A stretch of DNA of 64,000 nucleotides from Caenorhabditis elegans (lineage: Eukaryota > Nematoda > Chromadorea > Rhabditida > Rhabditidae). The stretch spans positions 11,966,001 through 12,030,000 of the forward strand of contig NC_003284.9 of assembly GCF_000002985.6 (NCBI RefSeq), written 5' to 3'. A model generated the notes under the pieces. That model was not told the DNA's origin. It searched no databases and saw only the letters and a program-made list of their open reading frames with translations. Shown piece after piece: positions 12,101-22,375 of this stretch. The position numbers and the translations under genes are program-made. Position 1 is the stretch's first letter; each line of letters opens with the position of its first letter.

Positions 12101-13937
12101 TTCTTGTACTTACTGAAATATTGTTGGTAAATTCTAAAAGAGCTTAAAATTTACTCCAAAGTTTCTGAAAGACATTTCAAAAAAAGTTACTTTGAAGAGA
12201 TTTATGAATTTTCAAAATTACGAAAATTCATCTATTTTTGCCTTTAAATGGTAGTTTTCATTAAATACTAAAATACGCATTAAAAGGTAGGGCTGAAAAT
12301 GTACTATTTCTGTAACTACGTGAAGCTTCTTGTACCTACTGAAATATTGTTAATATATTCTGAAAGAGCTTAAAATTTACTACAAAGTTTCTGAAAGACA
12401 TTTCGAAAAAAGTTACTTTGAAGAGATTTATGAATTTTCAAAATTACGAAAATTCATCTATTTTTGCCTATTAATGGTAGTTTTTATTAAATAATAAAAT
12501 ACGCACTAAAAGGTAGGGCTGAAAATGTACTATTTCTGTAACTACGTGAAGCTTCTTGTACCTACTGAAATATTGTTAATATATTCTGAAAGAGCTTAAA
12601 ATTTACTACAAAGTTTCTGAAAGACATTTCGAAAAAAGTTACTTTGAAGAGATTTATGAATTTTCAAAGGTTTGGAAAATCCATATATTTTTGCCTATTA
12701 ATGGTAGTTTTTATTAAATAATAAAATACGCACTAAAAGGTAGGGCTGAAAATGTACTATTTCTGTAACTACGTGAAGCTTCTTGTACCTACTGAAATAT
12801 TGTTAATATATTCTGAATACATTTTCTTGCATTAGGTTGGACAATGATAGAATGTTTGAAAAAAGTTACTTTGAAGAGATTTATGAATTTTCAAAGTTTG
12901 GAAAATTCATCTATTTTTGCCTATAAATGGTAGTTTTAATTAAATAATAAAATACGCATTATAAGGTAGGGCTGAAAATGTACTATATCTGTAACTACGT
13001 GAAGCTTCTTGTACCTACTGAAATATTTTTTATTTATTCTGAAAGAGCTTAAAATTTACTACAAAGTTTCTGAAAGACATTTCGAAAAAAGTTACTTTGA
13101 AGAGATTTATGAATTTTCAAAATTACGAAAATTCATCAATTTTTGTTTATAAATGATAGTTTTCATTAAATAATAAAATACGCATTAAAAGGTAGGGCTG
13201 AAAATGTACTATTTCTGTAACTACGTGAAGCTTCTTGTACTTACTGAAATATTGTTGGTAAATTCTAAAAGAGCTTAAAATTTACTACAAAGTTTCTGAA
13301 AGACATTTCAAAAAAAGTTACTTTGAAGAGATTTATGAATTTTCAAAATTACGAAAATTCATCAATTTTTGTTTATAAATGATAGTTTTCATTAAATAAT
13401 AAAATACGCATTAAAAGGTAGGGCTGAAAATGTACTATTTCTGTAACTACGTGAAGCTTCTTGTACTTACTGAAATATTGTTGGTAAATTCTAAAAGAGC
13501 TTAAAATTTACTACAAAGTTTCTGAAAGACATTTCGAAAAAAGTTACTTTGAAGAGATTTATGAATTTTCAAAATTACGAAAATTCATCAATTTTTGTTT
13601 ATAAATGATAGTTTTCATTAAATAATAAAATACGCATTAAAAGGTAGGGCTGAAAATGTACTATTTCTGTAACTACGTGAAGCTTCTTGTACTTACTGAA
13701 ATATTGTTGGTAAATTCTAAAAGAGCTTAAAATTTACTCCAAAGTTTCTGAAAGACATTTCAAAAAAAGTTACTTTGAAGAGATTTATGAATTTTCAAAA
13801 TTACGAAAATTCATCTATTTTTGCCTATTAATGGTAGTTTTCATTAAATAATAAAATACGCACTAAAAGGTAGGGCTGAAAATGTACTATTTCTGTAACT
13901 ACGTGAAGCTTCTTGTACCTACTGGAATATTGTTGGA
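9177..13937. repeat. 226-bp tandem satellite array
   Basis: A landmark in the unit (taactacgtgaagcttcttg) falls at 9601, 9827, 10053, 10279, 10505, 10731, 10957, 11183, 11409, 11635, 11861, 12087, 12313, 12539, 12766, 12992, 13218, 13444, 13670 and 13896. The period is therefore 226, with a single 227 step. Two more units at the left end (landmark reversed at 9221 and 9447, again 226 apart) are in the opposite orientation, meeting the forward units head-to-head near 9500-9545. At least two variants mix: one with cctactg and ttaatatattctg, one with cttactg and ttggtaaattcta. No open frame of note is present. The array lies between set-6 and a nuclear receptor gene. Confidence 0.95.
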
Positions 13938-13978
13938 ATATAGCTAAATACGATACGATATAGCTAAATACGATACGA
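13938..13978. repeat. 20-bp minisatellite, right bracket of the satellite
   Basis: Two direct copies of the unit seen at 9121-9176, starting where the last 226-bp unit breaks off after its landmark. Confidence 0.85.
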
Positions 13979-14252
13979 ATTTAGTTTTTTTTCTGATTGA
14001 ACAGGAAGCTTCTGGCACCTAGAAAAATTTTGTAATTAAATTTTTCTGTTTCAACTTTAAACGGTTCAAATATTTTTTGACTCTTGATCGAACTTACAGT
14101 ATTTTCACTATTAATGCTGATCCATCTTTCAATATCGAGTAGAGAAACTGTGATATGTGCTTCTATTAAATATCAGTTTTCACATGTTCTTGATACTTCA
14201 CAAGGTTTCAAAAACACATTTACTCTTATAAAAGAAAAACAAACACAATTAT

Positions 14253-15984
14253 TTAACTTTTATATGCTGCTTCAATGCCATCCTTTACCAATTTCTTCAA
14301 CTCAACTTCGGATTGATTTAATTGCATAAGTACATAATAATGTATAATATCATCGTAGTGCTGACCAAGTAGAGTGAATAAGCCAAGAAGTTCAGAAAAT
14401 CTAGATGGTCCCGATTTTTGGTAAGTAAGAAGGCAATAATAGAGAAGAGCCGAACTGTACATTTTCTGGTATGAAGTTAACAAAAGTTGCCCGTTTTCGG
14501 AAAGATTTGTGATTGCTGAAGTATATTTTACATATAGCCCTTGTAAAAGGGATAAACAACCAACCTGGATTACAAAACAGTAAGACACTCAATAAATAAA
14601 ATTCATCGTTTTGTATATTTAGCTCTCTAAGTTTATCTATCACACGACATCTGATTCGATTTTCTAAATTTGGAGATATTTTCGGCACAGTCCATTGGGT
14701 TTTTGGCAGACAATCAGTTCCATCGGGAAATGATATGCATTGCTTTTTAGATGAATAAGCTCTTGTGGCACTAATCAGTGCACCCAACTTCACGTAACTT
14801 TCTTTCAATAAGATCATCTGGTCAGTCGATCGTAGAAGATTAACAAATGGGAACTGCTTCATAAAATCAATAGTAGTGACGCAACTGTGAAAGGCCCAAG
14901 TTTGAAAATCCATTCGAATATGTTCATCCCTTTTGGTATAAGTAATTTTGTTTAATTCGACAATGTCGTCCACGTTTGGGTTCATTTCAGTCACAAAGAA
15001 ATTAAATAAACTATCCATCCGTTTATTGTGCGTATTTCTCACGCAATCAATTGTGATTGCCAAGCGTTGTTCTTTGTTTTGCTCAAGGACTAGAAGATAT
15101 GACGGAAGAGTCATTCCAACATATAGGCATTTTTGAAATCGGCAAGATGTACATTTGAATATATATGGGGTTTCTAAAGAAAAGATTTGATATATAAATT
15201 GGCGAAACAACAATGAAAAAACAAACTTTCAAAGCAACGTTCCCCACGGAAACATTTTTTAATTGGGACTGTCCGAACAATAAGACGGCGGAAGAATATT
15301 TTACACGAATTACATGACAATACCTGCAATATTTAGGCTCATTAACTGAAATTTTCAATTAGACTTTCACCGTTGTAAGTCTGTCCAGGGCTCTCCTTTT
15401 TTATTCGGACCAAGAATAACTAACAACATTTTTAGAATTGTGAAAATTAGAATCGCGAACGATTTATCTTAAAAGAAGGAAGTGAAACCTGAGTAATTGA
15501 CATTTTCATTTAAAATAAAAACTCGGTAAATTGGCACCACTTCTCAACCAACTTTAGCTACATTCTAACTGCCATTTACAAAAGTGGCAAAAGTTGGTAA
15601 AAGTTGAATGGGACAGCATTTATACGCTCTAAACAACTGGAAAAAATAGGTGAAAGTTGGGGAAAGTTGGTTGAGAAGTGGGTTAAGTTGACTAGAAAAC
15701 ATACAAAGTTGGTTGGAAAGAGTTAGAAATTGGCCAAAGTTGGTTTAGAAGTAGCCACGAGTTGTCTAAATGGTTTCAAATGCCTTTTTGTAAATATTTA
15801 GGATAATATTTGATTATTTTACCACTATGGGGATGGTTAAAAAAGTCCTTATTGTCGTGCTGGAAGATTAATTTTGTAACACCTTAAAAGTTAAACAACA
15901 ATATCACATCTAATAACTCACACTGTAATTGAATTCGGTAGTAAAACGTCCACAAACGGCACATTTTTGATGAAGAGCATTCAT
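14253..15984 (-). CDS. Nuclear hormone receptor (nematode NHR family)
   Basis: Predicted nuclear ligand-regulated transcription factor. Exons: 15984-15922, 15323-15227, 15173-14565, 14515-14253; phases agree and give 343 aa. The DNA-binding domain starts at the N-terminus. Zinc finger I uses Cys8, Cys11, Cys25 and Cys28, followed by KIFFRR, the P-box side of the recognition helix. Finger II uses Cys45, Cys51, Cys61 and Cys64, followed by RFQKC. The C-terminal half is a ligand-binding domain of the expanded nematode type, with a YQKSGPSRF segment near its end. The 49-base intron between the last two exons is typical for C. elegans. The first intron is long (about 600 bases) and carries an inverted repeat. 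C. elegans has well over 200 nhr genes and I cannot name this one from sequence alone. Confidence 0.9.
15538..15680. repeat. Inverted repeat in NHR intron 1
   Basis: An 18-base perfect inverted repeat: cacttctcaaccaacttt at 15538-15555 and its reverse complement at 15663-15680, with a loop of about 107 bases. The loop and downstream flank (to about 15760) repeat gttgg/aagttgg motifs many times. It may be a small palindromic non-autonomous element; no target duplication was identified. Confidence 0.6.
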
Positions 15985-16790
15985 TTTCACAATTAAAGAA
16001 TACGTCGAAATAGAAAAAAAAATAGAAATCTGATTCAATCTCCGGTGTAGAAAAAAAAAAGATAATCTTACGAATAGAGAGAGCTGAAAATTTTCTGATC
16101 TGTGTTTTGAAATAGCTTATCTTTTATCTACGCTTTTTTGTATGATTGCCATATAAGAGAGCATTGAACATATTCTAGTCAGAAGAGACAAATTCGTCTT
16201 GAGAAAAGTGTGTTGGAGATATGAGACACATATCTCATGCTCACGTGATGTTAGATTATGACTAACAGAAATCAAAAGGTTAAAATCGAATAAAGCAAAG
16301 AGAAATGAGAACAACACTGCGATTGGAGGTATTGAAAGAAGGTAAAAATAAATTTTAGCGAACTTTCACAAAAAAGGAAAGTTATTTGCTTTGCAGCTCG
16401 ATATCGCCATAGCAACCATGATATGTTTTTTGGTATTCAATGCCTCGCCAAAGTTGAATTTTCTTATTAAAAGTGCTTAGTAATCATCAAGTTGATACAT
16501 GCGTCATGTGCTGAAAATATTGAAGCAAAACTTCATATTCGAGTATAGCTGATTTCGATGTTTGATCTACAATAAAATTTCTTAGCATTTGCTTGTAACT
16601 GATGTATGAATCTTGATATATAACAACCCTAGTCCAGCCAATTTTTGAATGTTATACAATCTGTAGAAATGTTGTTTTTTCCTCTGTATTTATCTTGTAT
16701 ATCAAAACAAATATTTACAGATGCATTTATTGCATACAAAATACCCGACTTAATCAAAAAAATCAAAAAGAAATCGAAAAACACATTGGT
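15985..16790. other. Intergenic region upstream of the NHR gene
   Basis: About 800 AT-rich bases between the NHR start and the 3' end of the next minus-strand gene. No exon or distinct repeat seen. It should hold the NHR promoter. Confidence 0.4.
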
Positions 16791-17619
16791 TTATACAATA
16801 AAAGTGCCACAGCGCTTGGATTTTGAAGATTGGATGATTGGGAAGAGAACATCCTCATAAGCAGTTTCATACTCGAACAAGTCATCGAAAGTCTCGTTCT
16901 TCTCAAAAGCGCCTTTTCGAATGGACTCGCAGGCGACACTGGTGAAAGGATGGATGCGTGGTCCTTCAATATTTTCGACCATGGTCCTTTTCTGATATTC
17001 ATCAGCGAGATTCAAGATCCACTTGCTCGGGTAGTTCATCTGAAAATATTACATGTGAAAGACATATTTATTAAACTAATGAAAGATTTGAACAGTTCAC
17101 TTAATAAAAAAATTATTGAAAATGCGCTTTGTCTTTGTTTGAACTCACCTGCTGATTTGAAATTCCGTTGGTAATGTAAAGAGACTCAAGGAGAAAATAT
17201 CCAACAAGGTAAAACGGGATCATCATGAATCCAGTGGTGTAGAAAATGTAAGCCGTTGCAGAGGAGTGTGCAAGCTGAAAACGTGTAATTCGATTGAAAA
17301 TTCTGAAAAAAAACCACTCACTCTGAAGGCAATCCGGTAAATTGCAAAGTTGATGGGACTGAGAATTCCAGCGAAAAAGGAGGCAAGCAACAAGTTGAAA
17401 ATCCAGAAGAGGTAAATCGTATCGGTAATGTTTTTGTTCAGAATTCCGAAAGTATCCTTTGTGTAGTAGCCGACAATCGTGATTATCATCTCTACTGTTA
17501 GGAGGAACAGTAGATTGAACTTAAACATTTTTCCATTAAAACAAATTGAGAAATTCTTTTCTTACCTCCATGTTGCGCATTCTCTCCATTTTTTGAAAAT
17601 CGTTGTGGAAACGCATCAT
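16791..17619 (-). CDS. Small multi-pass membrane protein, unrecognised
   Basis: Exons: 17619-17566, 17519-17322, 17274-17149, 17039-16791; all junctions are phase 0 and give 208 aa. I do not recognise the family. Residues 1-18 are a short polar leader (MMRFHNDFQKMERMRNM). Hydrophobic segments follow at about 19-37, 52-71 and 92-118. From about 120 the protein is a polar, acidic tail ending KSKRCGTFIV. The start is the first Met after a TTTCAG acceptor, so the mRNA may be trans-spliced. The tidy phases, short introns (46 to about 110 bases) and consensus splice sites make the gene model strong even though the function is unknown. It lies tail-to-head upstream of the NHR gene on the same strand, but the gap is too long for a typical operon. 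Confidence 0.8.
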
Positions 17620-20187
17620 GATGAGGCTGAAACAGAACAGTTGTTCATCACAAAATGTTTTCAGTTTATAAAAATATAAAAAGAAATACGCTAAAAATAT
17701 TTTTCAAAAAAGGAAATCAAGGAAGAAAGCAATGAGTAAATGAGTGTTGCACTCAGAATGAACAGTGTACTGATCAGAGAAATAGGATGCGGCAAAATAA
17801 CACAAGAAAAGACGACACACAGTCTGCATGAAGAATCTGTCCTGCGCGTAACATACGCGCGTTTGCGGCTTCCCAGGAGGCAAATGCGCGATCAGCCATC
17901 GTTAGCGTTCGTTTACGTATTGAAGATTTGAAACATTAAAGGAATATCGATTTTTCACTAAACAACTTTGAAAATGTAATCTAATTTGGGCAGCTCATGA
18001 GCCCTCTCTGGCCTATCGGTATTTGGAAAGATGTGAACGCTGACTTGAGTATATACTGTGCCGGCATTTTTTTACATGAATTACTTTCAGTTTTCCGATA
18101 AGATATCTATACAAACTATAAAAAAACATGAGAAGCACTAACAATTTTGTTGTGATTCTAAAAAGTTTTTCACACAGAATAAGTTCTTAAAAGAACGTTC
18201 ACTTATGACTTAAAAAAACAACTTCAAGCTAATTTTCAGAAAAAAAAAGAAACCGGGTTCCTTTTTTTCGAGTTAAATCAAACTTTGCATTATTGAAATT
18301 GTACAAGAAAAGCTTAACAAATGACCTGAAAATATATTTTAAGCTACAACCTCCGCTACAGTATTTAGCATGGAAACGCCTGACATCGGATTTTACACCA
18401 AAATTCTTGGAATAACGTGAGCCCAAAAAGTTTCAGGCCTATGGAAGCATGTTGTAATCATTTTCTGACCAGGACCGCTCAATTCTTGTAGTGTCTCTGC
18501 GAAAATGTTTATTGGTTATTTGATATGCCAAATTTAATGAAATTATAGTCCATTTCCATCAATCTTTCCTCATTCATATATTGGTTCGTTTTCAGATTGC
18601 AAAAAATACAAATAATTTCGCATGATATATTCAAATGCATTTATAATTACTCCTATATTTTGATCTGATAATTAGAGGAAGGTGTTCAAAGTCAACCTCC
18701 TCGCTTTTACTCGAGTGTAGTGGATAAGCTTATAAACGTTGAATGTCAATTAACGTTACCAAACGATAGAAATTTACTGACTCCATAGTCAATATGTTTG
18801 CTAACAGTATTCTTTCAATGGGTCTTGAAGCTGAAAGCAGAATCCGGATGATTAATTGACAATAGTTTTACTACTTACCTACAAAACCGCTTGTTTTTGA
18901 GAATTTGTTATGTATTTCTAAGAATTGATGATTTCTATTGAGAAGCTTGACTTTTAAGTTTCTTTCATGAAATTTATTGTATATTCACAAAGTTTATTTG
19001 TTTATTTTGAGAAAATAAAATTTGTGAACAACCGATATGATAACTTTGAGAGGAATTTGATCGAAAATTTTTTTGAAAGTCTGGATGCTAGCTCTGAAAG
19101 CGGAGTAGTCTCTCAGTGTACGGATCACCCTACTCGGCAACACGTCACTATTTCATAGCATACTCTTAACTTAGTTTGATTTTTCGCTAAGAAATTGCAA
19201 ATGCTGTCTTGAAAGATGCCGGAGTTTGTTAAAAAGCTGTAATCTTTAACGACTGGTTGGAAGCTCTAAGAATATGCCGTTGGACCGTTTTGCCGTCTAG
19301 TGCGGACCTCTCGCCACCCCTAGTCCACATTCACCACATTTTGTTGCAGGTGTTCTTTCAAAACATCATACGGTTGTGGAAATAACAAAACGGTTCTCAA
19401 GGTTGAAGAGAAATCTCTCACAATTCTCATATTCCCAATCTATGTGTTGTGCACAATAAAAAAAGTGTGAAGCTCGCCATTTGCAATTTCCACGCCCGCT
19501 GTTGAAATACTGTACAGGACTCAGATTATATAGTTTCAACACAACACTATAGGTACTTTCCTTTGTTTGGAGGGTTGTGAAAAATTTATTCTCTTCAAAT
19601 CTTTGTAATAATTCTTCATATTTAGAATACCCAAGTTTCTTATTTTTCGAACCCATATTCCGGAATCTAAAGCTAAAATTATTCGGCGTAGTCTACTTCT
19701 AAAAGTAATTCTTTATTTGGAAAACATCCATCCAATTAATTTATATATTCAAGTATCCGAAAATAGGAATTCGACACGTATTTTAACACATCCCTATTTC
19801 TTTTGTCGGCAACGGCGATAGTGTTTGCTCACCGTTGACGATGTCACTACCAAAGATAAAATGATATCATTGGGGAATGATGGGAGCAGATAAAGGGCCG
19901 CCGATATTTGATGGCGCGACAAAGAAAAGAGAGGTGGTCGTCGTCATCACTTTTCAAATTTTCTTCGCACTTTTGGGCGCAATCCAGTAGGTTCTTATTT
20001 TTTTTCTATTTCATGAACTCAATGCTTTCATGAAACTATTGATGTTAATAACGGTAAAGTAGAGAATCGTGGCTTCGATTTTTTCCCCGAGTTTTCAAAA
20101 CAATTTTCAATAAACATGATGTGTTTTTTTTTCGAAACTACTTTTAAACATACATTTTTTCTATCCTTTAACTAGTCAGTTTTCAGA
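17620..20187. other. Intergenic region between divergent genes
   Basis: About 2.6 kb between the membrane-protein gene (-) and the TAZ gene (+); it should hold both promoters. A GC-richer block at about 19800-19990, with many GATG/GTCGTC motifs, lies just before the TAZ gene. A 96-codon minus-strand open frame at 19366-19656 has no recognisable content, and I do not call it a gene. Confidence 0.5.
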
Positions 20188-21229
20188 ATGATTTCGCTTT
20201 CCGATCCTTCAAGAATTGATCCACACATCTTGAAGGTTATCAAAGAACAGCTGATTTTGTTGCTTCATGCAAATGTGTGCACCAAAAGAGACAGGGTAAT
20301 GTTTTGAATCTGTTTATATCATAATTAAATGGTTGTCTATCATTTCTGGAAATATGCCAAAGTTAGAAGATAGCTAGATTGAAACGCGAAACAAAAAATT
20401 GCAACAGTGGCGGACCCTATTATGAATTTTCTATGCATACTATTAGTGACGGTTCACAAAAAAATCAAGTATAGGCTCCATCTCCATCTGAACGTTTTTC
20501 GTTTTCTAATAACATTTCATAACTTCGGAAAGCAATGTTCATACCCAGTCAGATATTTCATTGAGTGACCGTAGCAACGGAAGGTCTGGAAATTAATCTT
20601 GGCTCACACGTGAAGTGAAAAAAATATAAAAACTGTAAGGTTATGTTTTAAGAGTAGTCAATTTTTGTGGTGAATTTTCATCAACAATGGTTAATATTTT
20701 GCGTCGACTGACTAATAAGATTTTCAGGAGAATTACCAAGCCGCGATCAATGGTCAACCTGCTCGTCATCCACGCTGCGATCTTCCCAGTTGCGGACTCT
20801 TCAAATACACGCTTTCTCATTTGAACATGTGCACGAACGGATCGCATTGTCTCAGTATGTTCATTTATTTAATTTTCAAAAGGGACAACTTTTTTTCAAT
20901 GAAGCATCATTAGACACTAAAGCGACCCCAAAACAGAGGAGGTTCAGTTTCCAGTTCGATTAAAAAACTCCAACAAAATGTAAAAACATACATTGTTTCC
21001 CACATACGACACGTCGTGAATGACAAAAAAACCACAAAAGCTATTAAGATTCTATTACCTATTTTTATAAGATTTCAATAATATACCCTACCCTTTTAAC
21101 CTTACTTAAATTTCAGTTGATTACTGTAACACCTCGAAGCAACTCATCAAACACTGGCGTGAGTGCCAAAATCGTGCTTGTGCAATTTGTGCTCCACTAA
21201 GAAGACTTCAAACATTTGGTGGTAGCTAA
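20188..21229 (+). CDS. TAZ-type zinc finger protein (CBP/p300 TAZ1-like, single domain)
   Basis: Exons 20188-20295, 20728-20854, 21117-21229; phases agree, giving 115 aa. Nearly the whole protein is one TAZ domain. Three HCCC zinc sites are complete: His27/Cys31/Cys53/Cys58, His67/Cys71/Cys77/Cys82 and His91/Cys95/Cys100/Cys103. Spacing and flanking residues (LLLHA, LPSCG, LSHLNMC, IKHWREC, PLRRL) match the TAZ1 domain of CBP/p300 coactivators. In those proteins TAZ1 binds transactivation domains, but here there is no bromodomain or acetyltransferase. The likely activity is therefore binding, possibly competing with the full-length coactivator (inference). The start ATG follows a ttttcag acceptor by one base, suggesting trans-splicing. 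The domain call is firm; I do not assign a symbol. Confidence 0.9.
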
Positions 21230-21483
21230 AGGTAAAAGTAATGACATATGCCAAACTTCAATTTTGATTTGTCTCCCACCATGATCTTCTAATTGTTACT
21301 TATTGTTCTGTTTTGTTTTTTATGCATTTAGCGATTGATAAAATGTTCACAGATACTGCTGTTTCGTTTACCGGTCGATTTTGATGGATTTCTTGTTTAT
21401 TATTTTCAGATTCAGAAAACCAGACGGTCAACTCTAATAGTTTCCTTTTCAAGCGTACAGGAGTTTGTAAACAACATGGCAAA

Positions 21484-21949
21484 CAGAGATGTGCGACTGG
21501 CTGATTTTGTCGGCTGTCGGCTGTCGCCAACAGCCGACACCTAGCAATGTTTCGGCTGTCGACTGGCGCTGCCAGCCGACTGAGCTTTATGGTTAAGTTT
21601 TGTCGCTAAACTGTATTTTTGCACGTTGCTTTCTTGAAGTGTTTCGGAGCAATTAAGCATACTTTTAGTACAAAAACAAGGTATAGCAAACTTTTTAATC
21701 ACTTTATCCAACAAAAATAACCACATCGGCTTACTTTTTTCATATATAAAACTTGCAACTAGTGTTCAAATATATCAAAAATCAGTTAATTTTTTTTTAA
21801 ACCGCCAGCCGAAAACTCTAACTCAAAGGTCGGCTGGCTGCGCCAGCCAACATTAGATTATCAGTCGGCTGTCGGCTGGCGCTACCAGCCGAAAAATCCA
21901 ATTTTTCGGCTGTCGGCTGGCTGCGCCAGCCGACAGCCGTACATCCCTG
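21484..21949. mobile_element. hAT-like MITE with 8-bp target duplication
   Basis: A 466-bp element flanked by the exact 8-bp repeat ATGGCAAA (21476-21483 and 21950-21957). Termini are cagagatgtgcg on the left and, read inward, cagggatgtacgg on the right, close to the CAGGGATG-type ends of hAT transposons. The interior holds several copies of a palindromic motif built from gtcggctgg and its complement around a GCGC core, so the element can fold extensively. It has no transposase and must be non-autonomous. Confidence 0.85.
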
Positions 21950-22375
21950 ATGGCAAACAAACAAACAAACTCACCAACGGGACCTCCCTCCTTTTCTCCC
22001 TCCATCTTTACACCATCCGCCGAGAGAGCATGTGAATTTGGGAGGGCGGAAAAGAAAGCGGGGAGGAATAACAAGGTCCGCATGTTTACGTCAATTGTGT
22101 TGCACTGTATTGCATGGCGGGAAGAAAAAGGCGCGGTCTTTTTGCTAAACACTACATTAGCATAGACATTTTGTTTTCTTGTGTTTGAGTTGGCATTTTA
22201 GTTTCGCTTTCCAATTCAATTTCAATACTTTGATTTATTTAACCTTGATTAACCCTACGATTTCTTGTGAATTTTATGTATATGAAACGTTTCAAAATTA
22301 ACTATTTTTGAAGGGTAAATTATTGCAACCACGTCTTTATCGGATCACAAGATTTGTATCAATATCTATGCTGTG

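Noticed and set aside
9121-13978. A CRISPR-like array
   Set aside because: The repeats are 226 bp and contiguous with no unique spacers, and the genome is eukaryotic; it is a satellite.
19366-19656. A 96-codon minus-strand frame between the membrane-protein and TAZ genes
   Set aside because: Single isolated frame without motifs, promoter signs or splice partners; length is within chance for AT-rich DNA.
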